Assembly: GCF_022965805.1 (NCBI RefSeq)
Contig: NC_133101.1
Span: forward strand, 11,073,069-11,137,068
Source: Primulina eburnea
Taxonomy: Eukaryota > Streptophyta > Magnoliopsida > Lamiales > Gesneriaceae
Length of the DNA stretch: 64,000 nucleotides
Reading direction: 5' to 3'
Part shown: one piece after another, positions 46,860 to 59,591 of the stretch
Layout: each line of letters starts with the position of its first letter
Numbering within the stretch: position 1 is the first letter of the stretch
The notes under the pieces: generated by a model
The model's database searches: none
What the model was told of the DNA's origin: nothing
What the model saw: only the letters and a program-made list of their open reading frames with translations
Position numbers and translations under genes: made by a program

Positions 46860-47778
46860 ACCTTCGCTCCAATTCCAGCTCCAGAAGGCAAGTATTTGTT
46901 TTTTCTTGTTTTTTTGAATTATTTTTCGATCAATTTACTATACATTTTGCCTTAAATTAGCTGGTTTTTTCCCTCATGATTGGGTGAATTTCTGTCTTCT
47001 TGTATGACTTTTTTTTTCTTTTTACTGGTGAAGTAGCTGTTTTTCTTAATTTTTCCTGAATTTTTTTTAGTTGTTGGGTAGTCAAATATTAAGGGCTTTG
47101 TGGTGTTAAGTGTTTTGTTATGTTATAATTAATAGGAGTTTGATTTTTCACTCTTTGGTACTTGGAGATTAGATAATGATATATAGTTGATTGCTTACAG
47201 CTCTGAATTTGATTTTTCGTATCATTTAGGAATAAATTGTGTAGAAGTTATCTGATCTCGAGGAGTCGTAGTGCTTTAGTTAATTCCTTTCTTGCTTCAA
47301 AATTGAGTTGGATAATCCTTTAATCTGGAAGAAATTATGCATGAATTCCTTATGTCAAAGATCTAGCTTATTTTTTAAGCGATAAGGATTATCGATTTTC
47401 TTGATGGATGAAGCGGTGAGACTGATGGCTTTTCAAGAAAAAGGATTATGGATTTGGTTGTTGAATTGCTTCGGGGGAATTCCTATTTTTCCCTTGATCG
47501 ATAATTTGGATTTCCTACTAACGTGGTTGAAGTGCATGTAGGGGGGGGGGGGGGGGGGGGGTTAGGAAATTTTGACGAGGGGTGGCTATGAAAATATTGG
47601 GTAGGAAACACATGTATTTTTTAAAAAATTTAACATGGAATTTCAACATTTTCATTTGAGTCGGGTGATCGATGTGCTTACCTCCATTTGAGTCCTCCCC
47701 CGTTTTGATTATTTAGGCATGGTTTTTCTTGTCGAATGAATTACGAGATCTTTTCAGGTCTGCATTGAGATTGTGGAC
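46860..47778 (+). other. 5' leader and leader intron of the RMA gene
   Basis: The leader before the intron is around 46800-46895, with TATATAAATT at 46796 as a possible TATA region. The acceptor TTTTCAG ends at about 47758, 20 bases before the ATG. A run of 21 G lies inside the intron at 47541-47561. Confidence 0.5.
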
Positions 47779-48444
47779 ATGGACTGTGGAATTGCTGAAT
47801 CAGCAGATGTCTCTAGTTTACCTGATATAATACCCGACACTGGGAACTTCGAGTGCAACATCTGTTTTGAGTTGGCACATGAGCCGATTGTGACACTCTG
47901 CGGTCACCTTTACTGTTGGTCTTGCCTCTATCAGTGGCTTCAAATCCACTCATATTCTCACGAGTGCCCGGTTTGCAAAGCTATTGTTCAAGAAGAAAAA
48001 TTAGTTCCAATATATGGGAGGGGTAAATCAAGTTTCGACCCAAGAACCCGTTTCATACCTGGAGTTTCTATTCCAAACCGACCGATGGGACAGAGACCAC
48101 AAACTGCCCCACATGTAGACATAAATTTTGTCCGCCAAAACAACCTGGATCCCATATCCGGATTGATGCCAATGGGAGTTTCCAGGTTTGGTCACCAGAC
48201 CCTATCTAATATTTTTGGTGCATTGCCAGCCATTTTTAACCTTCAGCTACATGGTTTTCATGATGCTACTGTTTATGGAACAACTTCTGGTACACCATAT
48301 CTGTTCTCGAGTTCCTTCCATGGAGGGTATGTTCATGGCTTTCATCATTATCATTCGGGTCCAATCGAATGGAAACCAATAGCCTGGAAGCTGATTTTCA
48401 TCGTTCTTGCTATTCTTGTGCTCTTGCATCTGATTGTAGCTTGA
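47779..48444 (+). CDS. RMA: RMA-type membrane-anchored RING E3 ubiquitin ligase
   Basis: 221 residues from ATG 47779 (MDCGIAESADV). A C3HC4 RING with Cys26, Cys29, Cys41, His43, Cys46, Cys49, Cys63 and Cys66 (CNICFELAHEPIVTLCGHLY, then CWSCLYQWLQ and CPVCKA). The RMA-specific KLVPIYGRG follows. The C-terminus is one hydrophobic tail anchor (AWKLIFIVLAILVLLHLIVA). This is the layout of plant RMA1-3 and animal RNF5, which are ER-membrane E3 ligases in protein quality control and trafficking of membrane proteins. Single coding exon, with the leader intron upstream. All zinc ligands are present and the length is usual. Which RMA paralogue it is cannot be said. Confidence 0.9.
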   Translation: MDCGIAESADVSSLPDIIPDTGNFECNICFELAHEPIVTLCGHLYCWSCLYQWLQIHSYSHECPVCKAIVQEEKLVPIYGRGKSSFDPRTRFIPGVSIPNRPMGQRPQTAPHVDINFVRQNNLDPISGLMPMGVSRFGHQTLSNIFGALPAIFNLQLHGFHDATVYGTTSGTPYLFSSSFHGGYVHGFHHYHSGPIEWKPIAWKLIFIVLAILVLLHLIVA

Positions 48445-48785
48445 AGTTTATCCCTTGATGGGGTTAGAATTCCTTGATATGAAACTGTATATTATATAGT
48501 TCAGTTGTGTGCCACTTGTGTATTAGACCAATTGAGCATATTTCAATGTGATTTGCTCTTATTTTATCATATTAATCACATTTCATATTGGAAATGTTCA
48601 GGTAATATTAGGGATGTAAATGAGCCGAGCCGAGCCGAACAGTAGCTGGCTCGGGCTCGGCTCGTATAACTATTTTTTCGGCTCGGGCTCGGCTCGAGCT
48701 CGTTACGAGCCTTTGGTTTGAAGCTCGGGCTCGGCTCGTTCGGAAATTATGATGCTCGGGCTCGGCTTGAGCTCGGCTCGTTAAT

Positions 48786-50142
48786 GGCGGTTCGCTAATA
48801 ACGACGGTTTTGAGTAAAAGCGTCGCTAGCGACAGGTATTGACAAAAACGTCGCCGATCTAGGTCGGCGACATTTTTCTTAAACCGTCGCCAACAGCGAC
48901 GGTTAAGCGATCGACCACGTTTTTGTACAACTGTCGCAAATTAGCGACGGTTTGAACAAAAAACCGTCGCTAATTGTTTTTTTTAATGATATAATTATTT
49001 AAATCTGAAATAAAAATATATTGTACTGTATAATCGAAAAAAAATTAACAAAATTTGAGAAATGTAATCATATTATTAATCTGCAAATAATAATACAAGT
49101 GTTTCATACAAAATGAATCAGTCATGTAGCGCTCTATTTCCTCCTATGATGTTGATTTAAAATGAATCAAATTGAATTTTCTTAATGTAACATTGATGAG
49201 AATAACGAAATTTAATAAACTTACGTGGAGCAGGCGGGATCGCGTGTCAACGAAAGATCCATCTGCATGTCGATGTGTGTGAACATATAGCTCCCATGAC
49301 GTTGGATCTCTGCCATGTCGTTCTCGCTAAAATAAATTCAATAATTGTAAAACATTAACATTTATAATTAATGAAATATATATTTTTTCCAAAGTACAAT
49401 TCAATAAATGTCACGAACATCGTCGCTCGAATATTGAACCTCTTCTGTTTCACTTTCAGTTCAAATCAATTTCGTTGTCGTACATAACATTAACATCGAC
49501 TAGATTTTGAGACGATAAAAGAAATTGAGTTGAGATGTCATGAGGTCCACTTTCGTTGTTTTGAAATGCATCGTTCGCATCAATTTGATTATGCTCAGTA
49601 TTTGCTCAACATCAGTGACATAAGCTCGCCTACGTAGAGTACTCACATGCATCCAATCTGATTCTGCTCTCTTCGTTGTTGGATAAGTCAAATACACAAC
49701 TTGCGAGGCTTGCGTAGGAAACACAAATGGTTCGTAGTATCCAAGACTCTTTTTTCGATTGACATCAACAATTTTGTACTTTTTATTAGGAAACACAAAT
49801 GGTTTGTAATTTCGTCTAAATATGGTTTGTTCTGACATTTTTTTTTCGATTGTAAGGACAACAGATATATCTATTTAATAAACACTCAGGATGACTAAGT
49901 GAAAATGTTACAAACGACTCTAAACGCGACAATTTATAGACAGTTTGCTAAAACCCTGAACCCTAAACCCTAAACCCCAAAACCGTTGCCATCAGCGACG
50001 GTTTGCTAATACCTTCGCTTATATTAATCGGCGACGGTTTATTCATAACGGTCGCTATTATAGCGACGGTTTGATGTAAACCGTCGCTATATAGCGACGG
50101 TTTAGTAAAAACCGTCGCTGATATTTCCGTTTTTTTGTAGTG
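48786..50142 (-). mobile_element. CACTA remnant nested in the hAT-like element
   Basis: On the minus strand it begins at 50142 with CACTACAAAAAAACGG and a sub-terminal array of GCGACGGTTT/AACCGTCGC units (50120-49980). A second array is at 48790-48980. The other CACTA terminus is missing, so it was deleted inside the host element. Confidence 0.75.
49500..49838 (-). pseudogene. CACTA transposon ORF remnant (DUF4216-like)
   Basis: 112-codon frame with YYEPFVFPTQASQVVYLTYP and a following SDWMHV. This resembles the (E)PFxxASQAxQVFYxxDP region of the DUF4216 domain in CACTA TNP2-associated proteins. It is far shorter than a working transposase and no other coding part is left. Confidence 0.55.
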
Positions 50143-50614
50143 GAACCAGCAGCGCCCGTGAACCAGCTAAACGAGCCGAGCTCAATTTTGAGCTCACGAA
50201 CCTATTATCGAACATGTTCACGAGCTAACGAGCCGAACATTATTAATCTCAAGCTCGGCTCAACAAAATTGTCGAGCCCAAAATAAGGCTCGGACTCGGC
50301 TCGATAAGCTTAACGAACGAGCCCGAACGAGCTTTTTAACGAGCCGAGATCCGAAAAGCTCGCGAACAGTTCGGTTCATTTACATCCCTAGGTAATATGC
50401 TCTTATTTTGTCTCGTAATTGACCGATCGGATTGATTTAGTTCAAAGCTGTAGTAGCGGAAGCTAGTAAGATAACAATTACAACCCAAGAAGTAATAATT
50501 ACTTGGCCATGGACTTAGGAAACCTACAAATTCAGCTTGGTTAATTTAGAAATTCAGCTGTTATGATATGAAAATTAAGTTGTTTTGGTTTATTTGGTTC
50601 GGTTTCATTTTTGA

Positions 50615-50796
50615 CAAAAACTTGTGTGAGACGGTCTCACGGGTCATATTCGTGAGACGGATCTCTTATTTGGATCATCCATCTAAAAGTATTACTTTTT
50701 ATGTTAAGAATATTATTTTTTATTGTGAATATAGACAGGGTTGACCCGTCTCACATATTAAAATCCGTGAGACGGTCTTACATAAGACTCACTCTT
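50615..50796 (+). repeat. MITE copy 5
   Basis: AAAACTTGTGTGAGACGGTC through GTGAGACGGTCTTACATAAG, with TTGACCCGTCTCACAT inside. Well preserved. Confidence 0.85.
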
Positions 50797-51118
50797 CATT
50801 TTTTTTAATTCTAAATGGACTTCAACTTTTTATTAATGGATAAGTATAATGTGAGATAATCTCTCGGATATATCCGTGAGATTATTGACTCAATCTATAT
50901 TTATAAATAAAAATAATAATTTTGACATAATAACAATATTTTTTTATGAACTGAATCGGTTATACGAGTTTTTGTGTTTATAAATATTGTTATCTACTCT
51001 CCAAAATATTAATTATGAGTAATCTTATCTATTAATTGTGTACTTAACTAGATTAGGGTTACAATTACTTTTAGTATATAAAACAATTTTGATTAACCTG
51101 AAATAAGTCAGTCTCAAC

Positions 51119-51262
51119 ACAAAAACATTTTTTAGACGATCTCACGAGTCAATTTTGTGAAACGAATATCTTATTTAGGTCACTCATAGAAAATTATTAC
51201 TTTTTACGCTATAAAATTTACTTATTATTATAAATATGAGCATAATTGACCCGTTTCAGGGA
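51119..51262 (+). repeat. MITE copy 6 (decayed)
   Basis: GACGATCTCACGAGTC at the left and TTGACCCGTTTCAGGGATC at the right. Diverged from the family but same order of blocks. Confidence 0.65.
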
Positions 51263-51379
51263 TCATCAACAAATAATTTTTCTATATTTTAAAAGCTTGT
51301 CATAATTTTGTGTCTTATATATGCGTAAAACATAAAATAAAAAATAACCAAATGATCTTATTTTTCATCTTAAAATTTA

Positions 51380-51560
51380 GGCAAAAACTTGTGTGAGACG
51401 GTCTCACGGGTCGTATTCGTGAGACGGATCTCTTATTTGAGCTATCCATGAAAAAGTATTACTTTTTATGCTAAGAGTATTATTTTTTATTGTGAATATG
51501 GTAGGGTTGACCCGTCTCACATATTAAGATCCGTGAGACGGTCTCACATGAGACTCACTC
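51380..51560 (+). repeat. MITE copy 7, well preserved
   Basis: GCAAAAACTTGTGTGAGACG to GTGAGACGGTCTCACATGAG followed by ACTCACTC. Nearly the same as copy 2. Confidence 0.88.
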
Positions 51561-51857
51561 TAAAATTTAATATTTGTCATACATATATCATGCCAAATTG
51601 TAGTATGGTTACCCAAGGTATTGATGAATTATTTTTACGAAATATATGAAAATATCCAGGTGTTTCCTTTTGGTATAAATTTTAATTCACCAAAATTTTA
51701 TTAAAAATTGGGATAAGATACAAAATATATTTAAAACTGAATTTAAAATTAGGATTCTTTCATTCCGTACCAATTTTTTTTTTATGACCCGAGTTTCGAA
51801 CACCTCCCCTATGTTAGAAAATGTTTATGTCACCGCTTCAAATATAGTTTTATATTT

Positions 51858-52042
51858 GATAAAAACTTGTATGAAAAGATTTCACGGGACGTATTCTATG
51901 AGATTGATATATTATTTGGGTTATCTATCAAAAAATTTTATTTTTTTATTTTAAGAGTATTATTTTTTATTGTGAATATCGGTAGAGTTGACACGTCTCA
52001 TATATAAAGATTCATGAAACCGTCTCACCAGAAACCTATTCT
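51858..52042 (+). repeat. MITE copy 8 (decayed)
   Basis: AAAAACTTGTATGAAAAGAT to AAACCGTCTCACCAGAAAC. Shares the internal TATTGTGAATATCGGTAGAG block. Confidence 0.75.
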
Positions 52043-52558
52043 TTATATTTTGAGATAAAAGAGGGCCAAAAGTACTTAATTGGTTTTATACTAGATTAGT
52101 ACATGATAATTATTTAATTGGTTATTAAGGCTATAGATTAGTACAAGATTGTTAGATAATTGGTCATTAAGTATGCTAAAACTTAAATTGAAACCAAACC
52201 ATAACCGTATTAAACGGTTAAGTTCTGGTTACACCTTTTATTAGATTTGGAAAGTTTGTGGGACAGGTCAATTCGATTTATATTTATAATAAAAATATTA
52301 TTTTTAATATAAAATATAATATTTTTATGGATTGAGTAAAAAAATTATTTCACAAAAATATATCAATAGATATTTAATAAGAAGTTTCTTGAAAAAGAGG
52401 AATAAGAAATATCTACCAAGATTTTTGTACTTTATTTTAAAGGCCCAATAACCACTGAAGCTTTCTGGATAAACTAACTGATGAGTTTGTGAGCGTCTCT
52501 TCCCTTCAGGCCATAAGAATCATTCAAGAAAAATTGCTTGAACAAAATTTTGATCCCA

Positions 52559-55500
52559 ATGAAGATTTTCTGTTCGATATCACAATCAAATCTTGTAAAC
52601 CATAGTAGTTCGTTATCCTATGATTTCAGATTCAGCACCCATTATTCCCGTTGCCAAAATTCGTTTCTCTGCACTTTGTTTAACTCCAAAAATGGCAGCA
52701 AAATCAACGTGAGCTGTTCTTTTAGTAGAAAAAATAGTGTTTCTTGTAAGCTTGAAACCTCTGAGACTGAGAGTGGTGTGAGGGGTAGAAAAAAGACGCT
52801 GCATGTGCCCAATAAAACGAAGATTGCAGCACCTGAGCCGGGCAGAGCTCCGGTGGTTTCCGATAAGGGAGGCGGCGGAAGTGTCCGTGATCCGCTGAAG
52901 GTGCCGAGGGGTAAGAAAGATGGTTCTTGGTTGCTGAAAGGGTTCTCAAGAAAGGCGTTGGCAGCGCTCTCGAATTTGCCTTTGGCTATTGCTGAAATGT
53001 TTGCTGTCGCTGCCTTAATGGCATTAGGTATTCTGCATACTCTTTTTTTATCATTGTTGTATGGGAAAATTCGAATTTTTGTGCATCAATTTTGTATAAA
53101 TGTTGCACAGATGATGTTATACTTTTGGGTTTTACATAATTTCAGTGGTGCGTGAAAAAAATTGAGAAGCGATTCATGCAAGTAAATGGAAAATTAAGAA
53201 GCCACGATATAAGATTTTATCGTCATGTTGTTTTTGTTGCCATAAATGTTTTTCTTTTTGGGCATTTTACCTGTTTTTCAGATACATTAATCTTGTAACC
53301 TTTTTATCAGTTTATTTTTGCGGTAATAAATGTTGTCTATCTTTTTTAAATACAACCTGTTCTGCATTATCTTGCATTATAGATTAGACCAGGAGAATCG
53401 GTATATTTGCTTTAGGTTTGGGACCTTCGAGACTTCGAGTGCTTACGCCATCTCTAATCTTTCTGATAACGTAAAAAATTTCATTTTTTTGAAAAAAGAG
53501 GATTCTTGATATAAGGTAAATTTGATCATATCACCTTTGTTGCTGTAGAGTGATAAATCCCATGTGGACTTTCATTAGATATCTTTACCATCTATCAGAG
53601 TACTCATTCTGTACACTACTCCAGCTTCATAGGTACAAATTGGCATTTTTTGTTTTCGTTTCTTGCAGGAACTGTAATTGAGCAAGGTGAGGCGCCAGAT
53701 TTCTATTTTCAAAAGTACTCTGAAGTGAACCCTGTCTTGGGATTCTTCACATGGAGGTGGATTTTCGCCCTTGGTTTTGACCATATGTTTTCATCTCCGG
53801 TATTCCTCGGAACCTTAATTCTTTTAGGAGCATCGCTTATGGCTTGTACATATACGACACAGATCCCCATAGTGAAGGTAGCTAAAAGGTTTGATTTTGA
53901 TGACTGTTGACTTTTGTCATCTGGATAGCCTTTAATGCTCGTATTTGGTAATGCTATACATGGTTTGCAGGTGGTCTTTCGTACATTCACCTGAGGCAAT
54001 TCGTAAGCAGGAATATTCAGACACTTTACCTAGAGCTTCGATTCAAGATTTGGGGATCATTCTAATGGGTGCTGGTTATGAAGTATAATGCCATGTCCTT
54101 CAGTTTAGCTTTTGCTGATATTTTTGTTCGTTCATACTAGTGGGCTTGAGTATATTTGAAGAGTTTTGCTTCTAGGTGAAATTAAAGACTTCTATGAATC
54201 TTCTACGCTTGGTTGAACCAGAATACATAGCTTATGTTCTTTTTTCGGGAATATAGTGTTTGGGTGAAATATTTAGCCCGAAATGTCATGTTGTGGTGTC
54301 TGTTTGGCACAACGATGTACAATTTAAATTTTTTAGTTCCAAGACAGCTATCAACTATAGCTTCTACCACCACAGTGGATGCTTTTTCTATGTATCGAGG
54401 GCTATTTTCTAGTGATCTACTTATTTTAGAACCATAACTGCAGAACAATTACAATTGCTTCTTTTTTAGGTATTCTTGCAGGGTCCCACTTTGTATGCAT
54501 TCAAAGGGCTAGCAGGTAGGTTTGCACCCATTGGAGTCCATTTAGCATTGCTCTTAATAATGGTCGGTGGAACTATAACTGCTACTGGCAGCTTCAGGGG
54601 GTCGATTACTGTTCCACAGGGTTTGAATTTTGTCATGGGAGACGTACTTGAACCAAGTGGATTTTTATCGACCCCTTCAGAAACTTTCAATACCGAGGTT
54701 CATGTTAACAGATTCTACATGGATTACTATGATAGTGGAGAGGTAATAAGCTGAATCAATGAGTCTAAAATGCATTATTTCTTCCTTTTTCTTCACGTCA
54801 TCACTGAAAATTTAGCTTTTTTTTCATCCTTTTATGGTGTCAGGTTTCACAGTTCCACAGTGATCTTTCACTTTTTGACATTAATGGCAAAGAGATCATG
54901 AGGAAGACGATAAGTGTTAACAACCCTCTGAGGTACGGTGGGATCACCATATACCAGACAGATTGGAGCTTGTCGGCTTTACAAGTTATGAAAGATGATG
55001 CAGGGCCGTTTAATTTGGCTATGGCGCCTCTAAAAGTCAACGGTGACAAAAAGCTTTACGGGACTTTCCTTCCTGTTGGAGACACTGATTCTACTTATCT
55101 TAAGGGAATGTATGCTTTTTGCACATTGTTTGACGAAATAATCTAATGTTCCTATCACCTTTCTTGTATATGATGCCAACTCTGTTTCTGTAGATCAATG
55201 TTAGCTCGTGATACGCAATCGGTTGTTTTATACGACCAAGAAGGAAAATTTGCTGGAGTCAGGCGGCCCAACTCGAATCTTCCAATCGACATTGATGGTG
55301 TAAAAATTATTGTATTAGAAGCTATTGGTAGTACCGGCCTTGAACTAAAGGTGAGGTCAAAAAAACCGGATAAAATGTGCTATGGAGCATCCATTTATCA
55401 TGATTTTTTTCTTTTCTTAATTTCAATGATGATGATAAATTTGTTTTCAAGCAGACTGATCCCGGGGTGCCAGTTGTTTATGCTGGGTTCGGCTTCCTAA

Positions 55501-55788
55501 TGCTCACTACTTGCATAAGTTTCTTATCTCATACACAGGTAAAACAAATATGTTGGCTTTTGATTAATTCACTGGCATAAACGCCACCACAGAAATTCAA
55601 TAACACTTCATTTTTGTGAACATGTTCGATAGATCTGGGCTTTACAAGATGGAACAACAGTCGTTGTTGGAAGTAAAACGAATCGAGCCAAGGCTGAATT
55701 CTCGGACGACATGAATTTTGTGCTCGATCAAGTACCAGAAATAGTCCCGCCATCTTCTTCTACGCAAACTGACCATGTAAGTGGCTAG
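52559..55788 (+). CDS. CCS1: Cytochrome c biogenesis protein CCS1 (Ccs1/ResB), chloroplast
   Basis: Nuclear-encoded subunit of the plastid system II haem-attachment machinery for c-type cytochromes (with CcsA) in the thylakoid membrane. Eight exons: 52559-53027, 53669-53888, 53971-54082, 54470-54742, 54844-55109, 55194-55350, 55455-55538, 55633-55788. All have GT/AG borders and consistent phase; total 578 residues. The N-terminal ~130 residues are Ser/Lys-rich and suit a plastid transit peptide (MKIFCSISQSNLV). The ResB domain follows with hydrophobic spans LAIAEMFAVAALMALG, VFLGTLILLGASLMAC, PIGVHLALLLIMVGG and YAGFGFLMLTTCISFL, and a large lumenal region (RYGGITIYQTDWSLSAL). The His in PIGVHLAL is a candidate for the essential membrane-proximal histidine. 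Intact. Confidence 0.95.
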
Positions 55789-56558
55789 TTTAATTCATTT
55801 TATTACAAAAGAAATATATTTGACGAAAATAGTAACAAATCCTCGAACCTTCGTTGAGTAACTGGAATACCAGTGACCCGAGTGAGATATATAGATGTTA
55901 TGAAGCCGGAGTTTGATGAAGATAGAGTCGCGTATATGTATTTTCTTTCTTATATTTTGCTCTGTATTGCTTTCCTAGTATGCTGCACATACATTGAGTA
56001 TATACGTTGTATACAGATTGCTTCATGCCAACTGTGCTATTCTTGATATAAGTTGAATGATCAATTTCATCGAGTATTCTTTTTTATGCAATATATCTTT
56101 GAGAATGCCATTGAAACCAAAAATTGTGTTTTTTTCTGGTTGTATTTTTAAATGGCAGCATGATTCATATTGTGGAGATATATTCATATTTGAATATGTT
56201 TCAAACTTTATCTGAAAGACAGTGGCGGAGCCAGGATTTGAAATCTACCCGGTTTAAATTTTTTTAACAAAAAACAGTATAATCTATAACAATTAAAATC
56301 ATAACTATAATACATGTTCATCGTAGTCTCAAAAAATTTCTCATTAACAAGATCTTCAATATTTTGGTTATTGAACTCGTAAGATTCAGAAACCGACAAA
56401 ACATTAACAATGTAATAGTAGATTTTTGTCATCCTGCAAAAATTAATGAATATCAAATAAAATGAATATCTCTAAAATCATTCATTTAATGTTAGATGAT
56501 TAAATTAAATATTTTTAAACTAAAATATACAAAGATAGTCTGTATAGACATAATCTTA

Positions 56559-58988
56559 CTATTGAAGCTGTGATCTACGATTCTTCGAAGTATAATATTC
56601 ATCAATTATAGAATCAGAGTCTATATTTGAAGCAAACTCTCTCTCAATGTAGATAATCATAGAATATGTCAGAAAACAATCTCTCATTTTACTACGAAAA
56701 ACTGTTTTCACATGCTTCATAGCCGAAAATGCACGCTCCGTAGTTGCCGTGGAAACAGGAAAAGTTAAAACTAGACGGATCAACTTGTCAATCAAATTAT
56801 AATGTTGCAACTTTTTTGTTTCAAATAACCCTCGGCACAATTCTGAGATATTGGACATTTTCTGAAAATCTTCATGACAAACTACATAGAGCTCAAAATG
56901 TTGTAGCTGACACCTCAAATGATGCATTTCGTGTTCAGTGAAGTCCTCGGGATAATACTTCTCAGCAAGAGTACAAATCTTGTCAATGTTGAACCATTTA
57001 AAATTATCTTTTGGATCCAAAGCAGAGCTGATAATTAGAAGTTCAACTGTCTCATCACTAAATCTAAAGTTTAACTCTTCCATCTGAAAATCTATTGCAA
57101 CATTAAATATATCATAATGAAAGTGATGTTCAACTATGATAGTATCCTTTTTCTTGCATTAACGAGTAGAATGCTTATAATGAGAACTCATCTCCGGTAT
57201 ATCGACATCCAATCTTGTGCAAAATGATTTTACATACGAAAGAAGAATATCAAAACCACCATTTCTCAATCTCAGGAAAAGTTCTTTAGTCGTAGAGACC
57301 AAATCCATTACACTGATGATATCAAGAGATTTTTATTGCAGGGCACGGCAAAGCAAATTTGTAATCCCCATAATTTTATGCAGCAAATGCAAAATAAAAA
57401 TGAAATCAAAAGACTTCATCACTATTAATGAAACATCAGCTTCCCCTCACATTGAAGTGGAGGTGCCATCAATGATAATGTTTTCGAGCGCATTAATAGT
57501 TGCATCATACATATCTATCAAGCTGCAAATAGAATCAAAATGGGAGCTCCAACGAGTAGTACCTGCTCGATGCAAAGTACCAATCTGATTAGCTCTTCGC
57601 CCAGTCTCGCGTTCACCGGCAACAACAGAACGTGCAATTTCATTAACTTGATAAGATTATAACTCAGCATTGCGCTTGATAGAAGTTGTAACAAGATTGA
57701 CAATAGTAGTCAGATTTGAAAAGAAGAGCCATATAGAGATCTCTTTTTCAGCTGCTACAACTAATGCTAGTTGGAGTCGATGTGCAAAACAATGTATATA
57801 ATATGCATAGGGGCAATCTTTAAGAAATAAAGCTTGCAATCCATTAAAAGCACCACTCATTTTACTAGCACCATCATACCCTTGACCTCACATATTATGA
57901 ATTTCTAGATTATATCTAATGAGGACGTCACATATTTCTTTCTTGAGTGTTGCAGCTGTGCTGTCATGAACACGCACAATTTTAAAAAAACGCTCCCACA
58001 GAAAACCATGGGCATCAACAAATCTCAAAATTATAGACATATGTTCTTTGTTAGATACATCTTTCGCTTCATCCACCAAAATACAAAAATTAGAATCTCT
58101 AATTTCATCACGAATTTTATTTCTGACTCTATTACCAATAATATGCAAGATTTGATCTTTTTGAACTTCTGGTGAGGTATATCTTGCATTTCCCGCAGCC
58201 TTGTCTAAGATAACATCTTCAATACTAGCATTCCATTTCCCCAATAGTTTTAACATCTCAATGAAATTACCACGATTTTGGGAATATGAAGATTCATCAT
58301 GACCTCTCAATCCACATCCTTGCAAACTAAGCCAATGGACACACTCAATTGTTGTTGCAACCGTTAACCGATTTTTTTGAATCTGTTCAGAAGTTTCTTG
58401 ATCCATAACTACACCTATATGCCTAGTGACATTCATCAAATCAACAACAGATTTTGAAGATTTATTGTGTGTCGAGTTAGAACTTCCCATGTGAGACAAA
58501 AAAGCACACTTTGCTCCATCATTAACGCTTTTCCAACTTTTAAACCCTCCAATTGTAAATGCAGATTGTTGGGCTTCACTTAATTCAAAAAGACAGCACT
58601 GAAAACAAAATACTACATCCTTCGAAGGAGGGTACTCTAACCATGGAAAATTTTTAAACCATGTATATTGAAATCGACGATGCTTCTTTCCTGATTCAGA
58701 CCGTGGATATTCCGAAAATTTAGGTTGATATGGCCCCATTTTGATATAAGCTCGTCTAATTTCATCACGATGATTAACATGATGTTGCAACATCGAAATA
58801 CGCAATCCAGGACCCCGTTCAAGGGAAGTTTCATCAAACACAACTTTTTTAGATTTAGAAGGAGATCCGGGCTCCTCAATATTAATGGATGCATGAGTCT
58901 CGATCCTCTCGGATGATGAAGGATTATCAATTGCTGGCTGAAATAATGATAAAATATTATTTTTCCTCTTTCTCTCTTGATTTGACAT
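56559..58988 (-). pseudogene. hAT transposase pseudogene, left arm
   Basis: Starts MSNQERKRKNNILSLF at 58988. The first 366 codons are open: TTF-type zinc finger (RFQYTWFKNFPWLEYPPSKD, CFQCCLFELS, GGFKSWKSVN), then DUF4371 (GNFIEMLKLLGKWN, RNKIRDEIRDSNFCILVDEA). A TGA at 57890-57888 replaces one codon before GQGYDGASKMSG. Further fragments follow: 57860-57657 (CPYAYYIHCFAHRLQLAL), frame breaks at 57650-57090, then 57083-56559 with the hAT dimerisation end (VSTATTERAFSAMKHVK). Catalytic function is lost in this copy. Confidence 0.88.
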
Positions 58989-59272
58989 TAAAATAACCTA
59001 ATATAAACAAAATTATTAACTTTAGATTAGAACCAAATAATATAGAGTACATAGAAAATGCAAATTCAATAAATAAAATAAGTAATAATAGCAACCATCA
59101 TCGGTGATTCAATTGAAGGGTTTATTAGGTAGCTGAAGGGTCACTGCTTCCACAAGAGACGCCTTACTCTCACGTGGGCATGCTAGTTAAGTGGACAACC
59201 ATTGCTTAAGTAAGATGAAAGTAGGGAACAAAATGATTTGTCCAAACAAGGTTTCCAGACTCATATTCAAAT

Positions 59273-59591
59273 AGCTAAAATGTATATTGGGCCACCCGGG
59301 CTACAACCCAGCTGTTCCTTTCTGAGACAGGGTCGTTCCAGCTAAAATGTACTTGTGCTCAAGCTTCCACGATGCATTCCAGCTTATGCATGTTTAGTGT
59401 GATGTTAAACTTGTAAAATAATTATTAATATAATTAAAATATTAATTATATCAAATCAATTAATAATTGATATAATTAATAATTGCACAGTAACAGATAA
59501 ACACAAATTTTCAGAGTAATTTTCAAGTTTTAGAATCTAATGCCTCAGCATTTGACAATGCTGCCTTCTCCTTTTGTTGTATTGAGATTAA
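59273..59591. other. Spacer (loop) of the hAT inverted repeat
   Basis: 319 bp not shared between the arms. It contains AGCTAAAATGTA twice (59273 and 59341), a GC-rich patch CCACCCGGGCTACAACCC and a palindromic AT tract at 59440-59490. Confidence 0.75.

Larger units (their letters stand above)
48609..50390. mobile_element. hAT-like non-autonomous element with perfect 8-bp TSD
   Basis: 1,782 bp. It starts TAGGGATGTAAATGAGCCGA and ends TTCGGTTCATTTACATCCCTA. Target duplication GGTAATAT is at 48601-48608 and 50391-50398, exactly adjacent. The sub-termini (48630-48785 and 50160-50360) are dense arrays of CTCGGCTCG / CGAGCCGAG. The 8-bp duplication and terminal motif fit the hAT superfamily. It has no hAT transposase; the interior is a CACTA remnant. 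Confidence 0.85.

Noticed and set aside
49953..49985. Telomere-like CCCTAAA repeats
   Set aside because: Only three imperfect units within the CACTA sub-terminal array; too short for an interstitial telomere and not near any chromosome-end signature.
57888..58988. Functional host gene derived from a hAT transposase (domesticated ZMYM1-like)
   Set aside because: The frame ends at a stop, the rest of the protein is frameshifted, and the locus is one arm of an inverted transposon repeat with terminal motifs; it is a pseudogene of the element.
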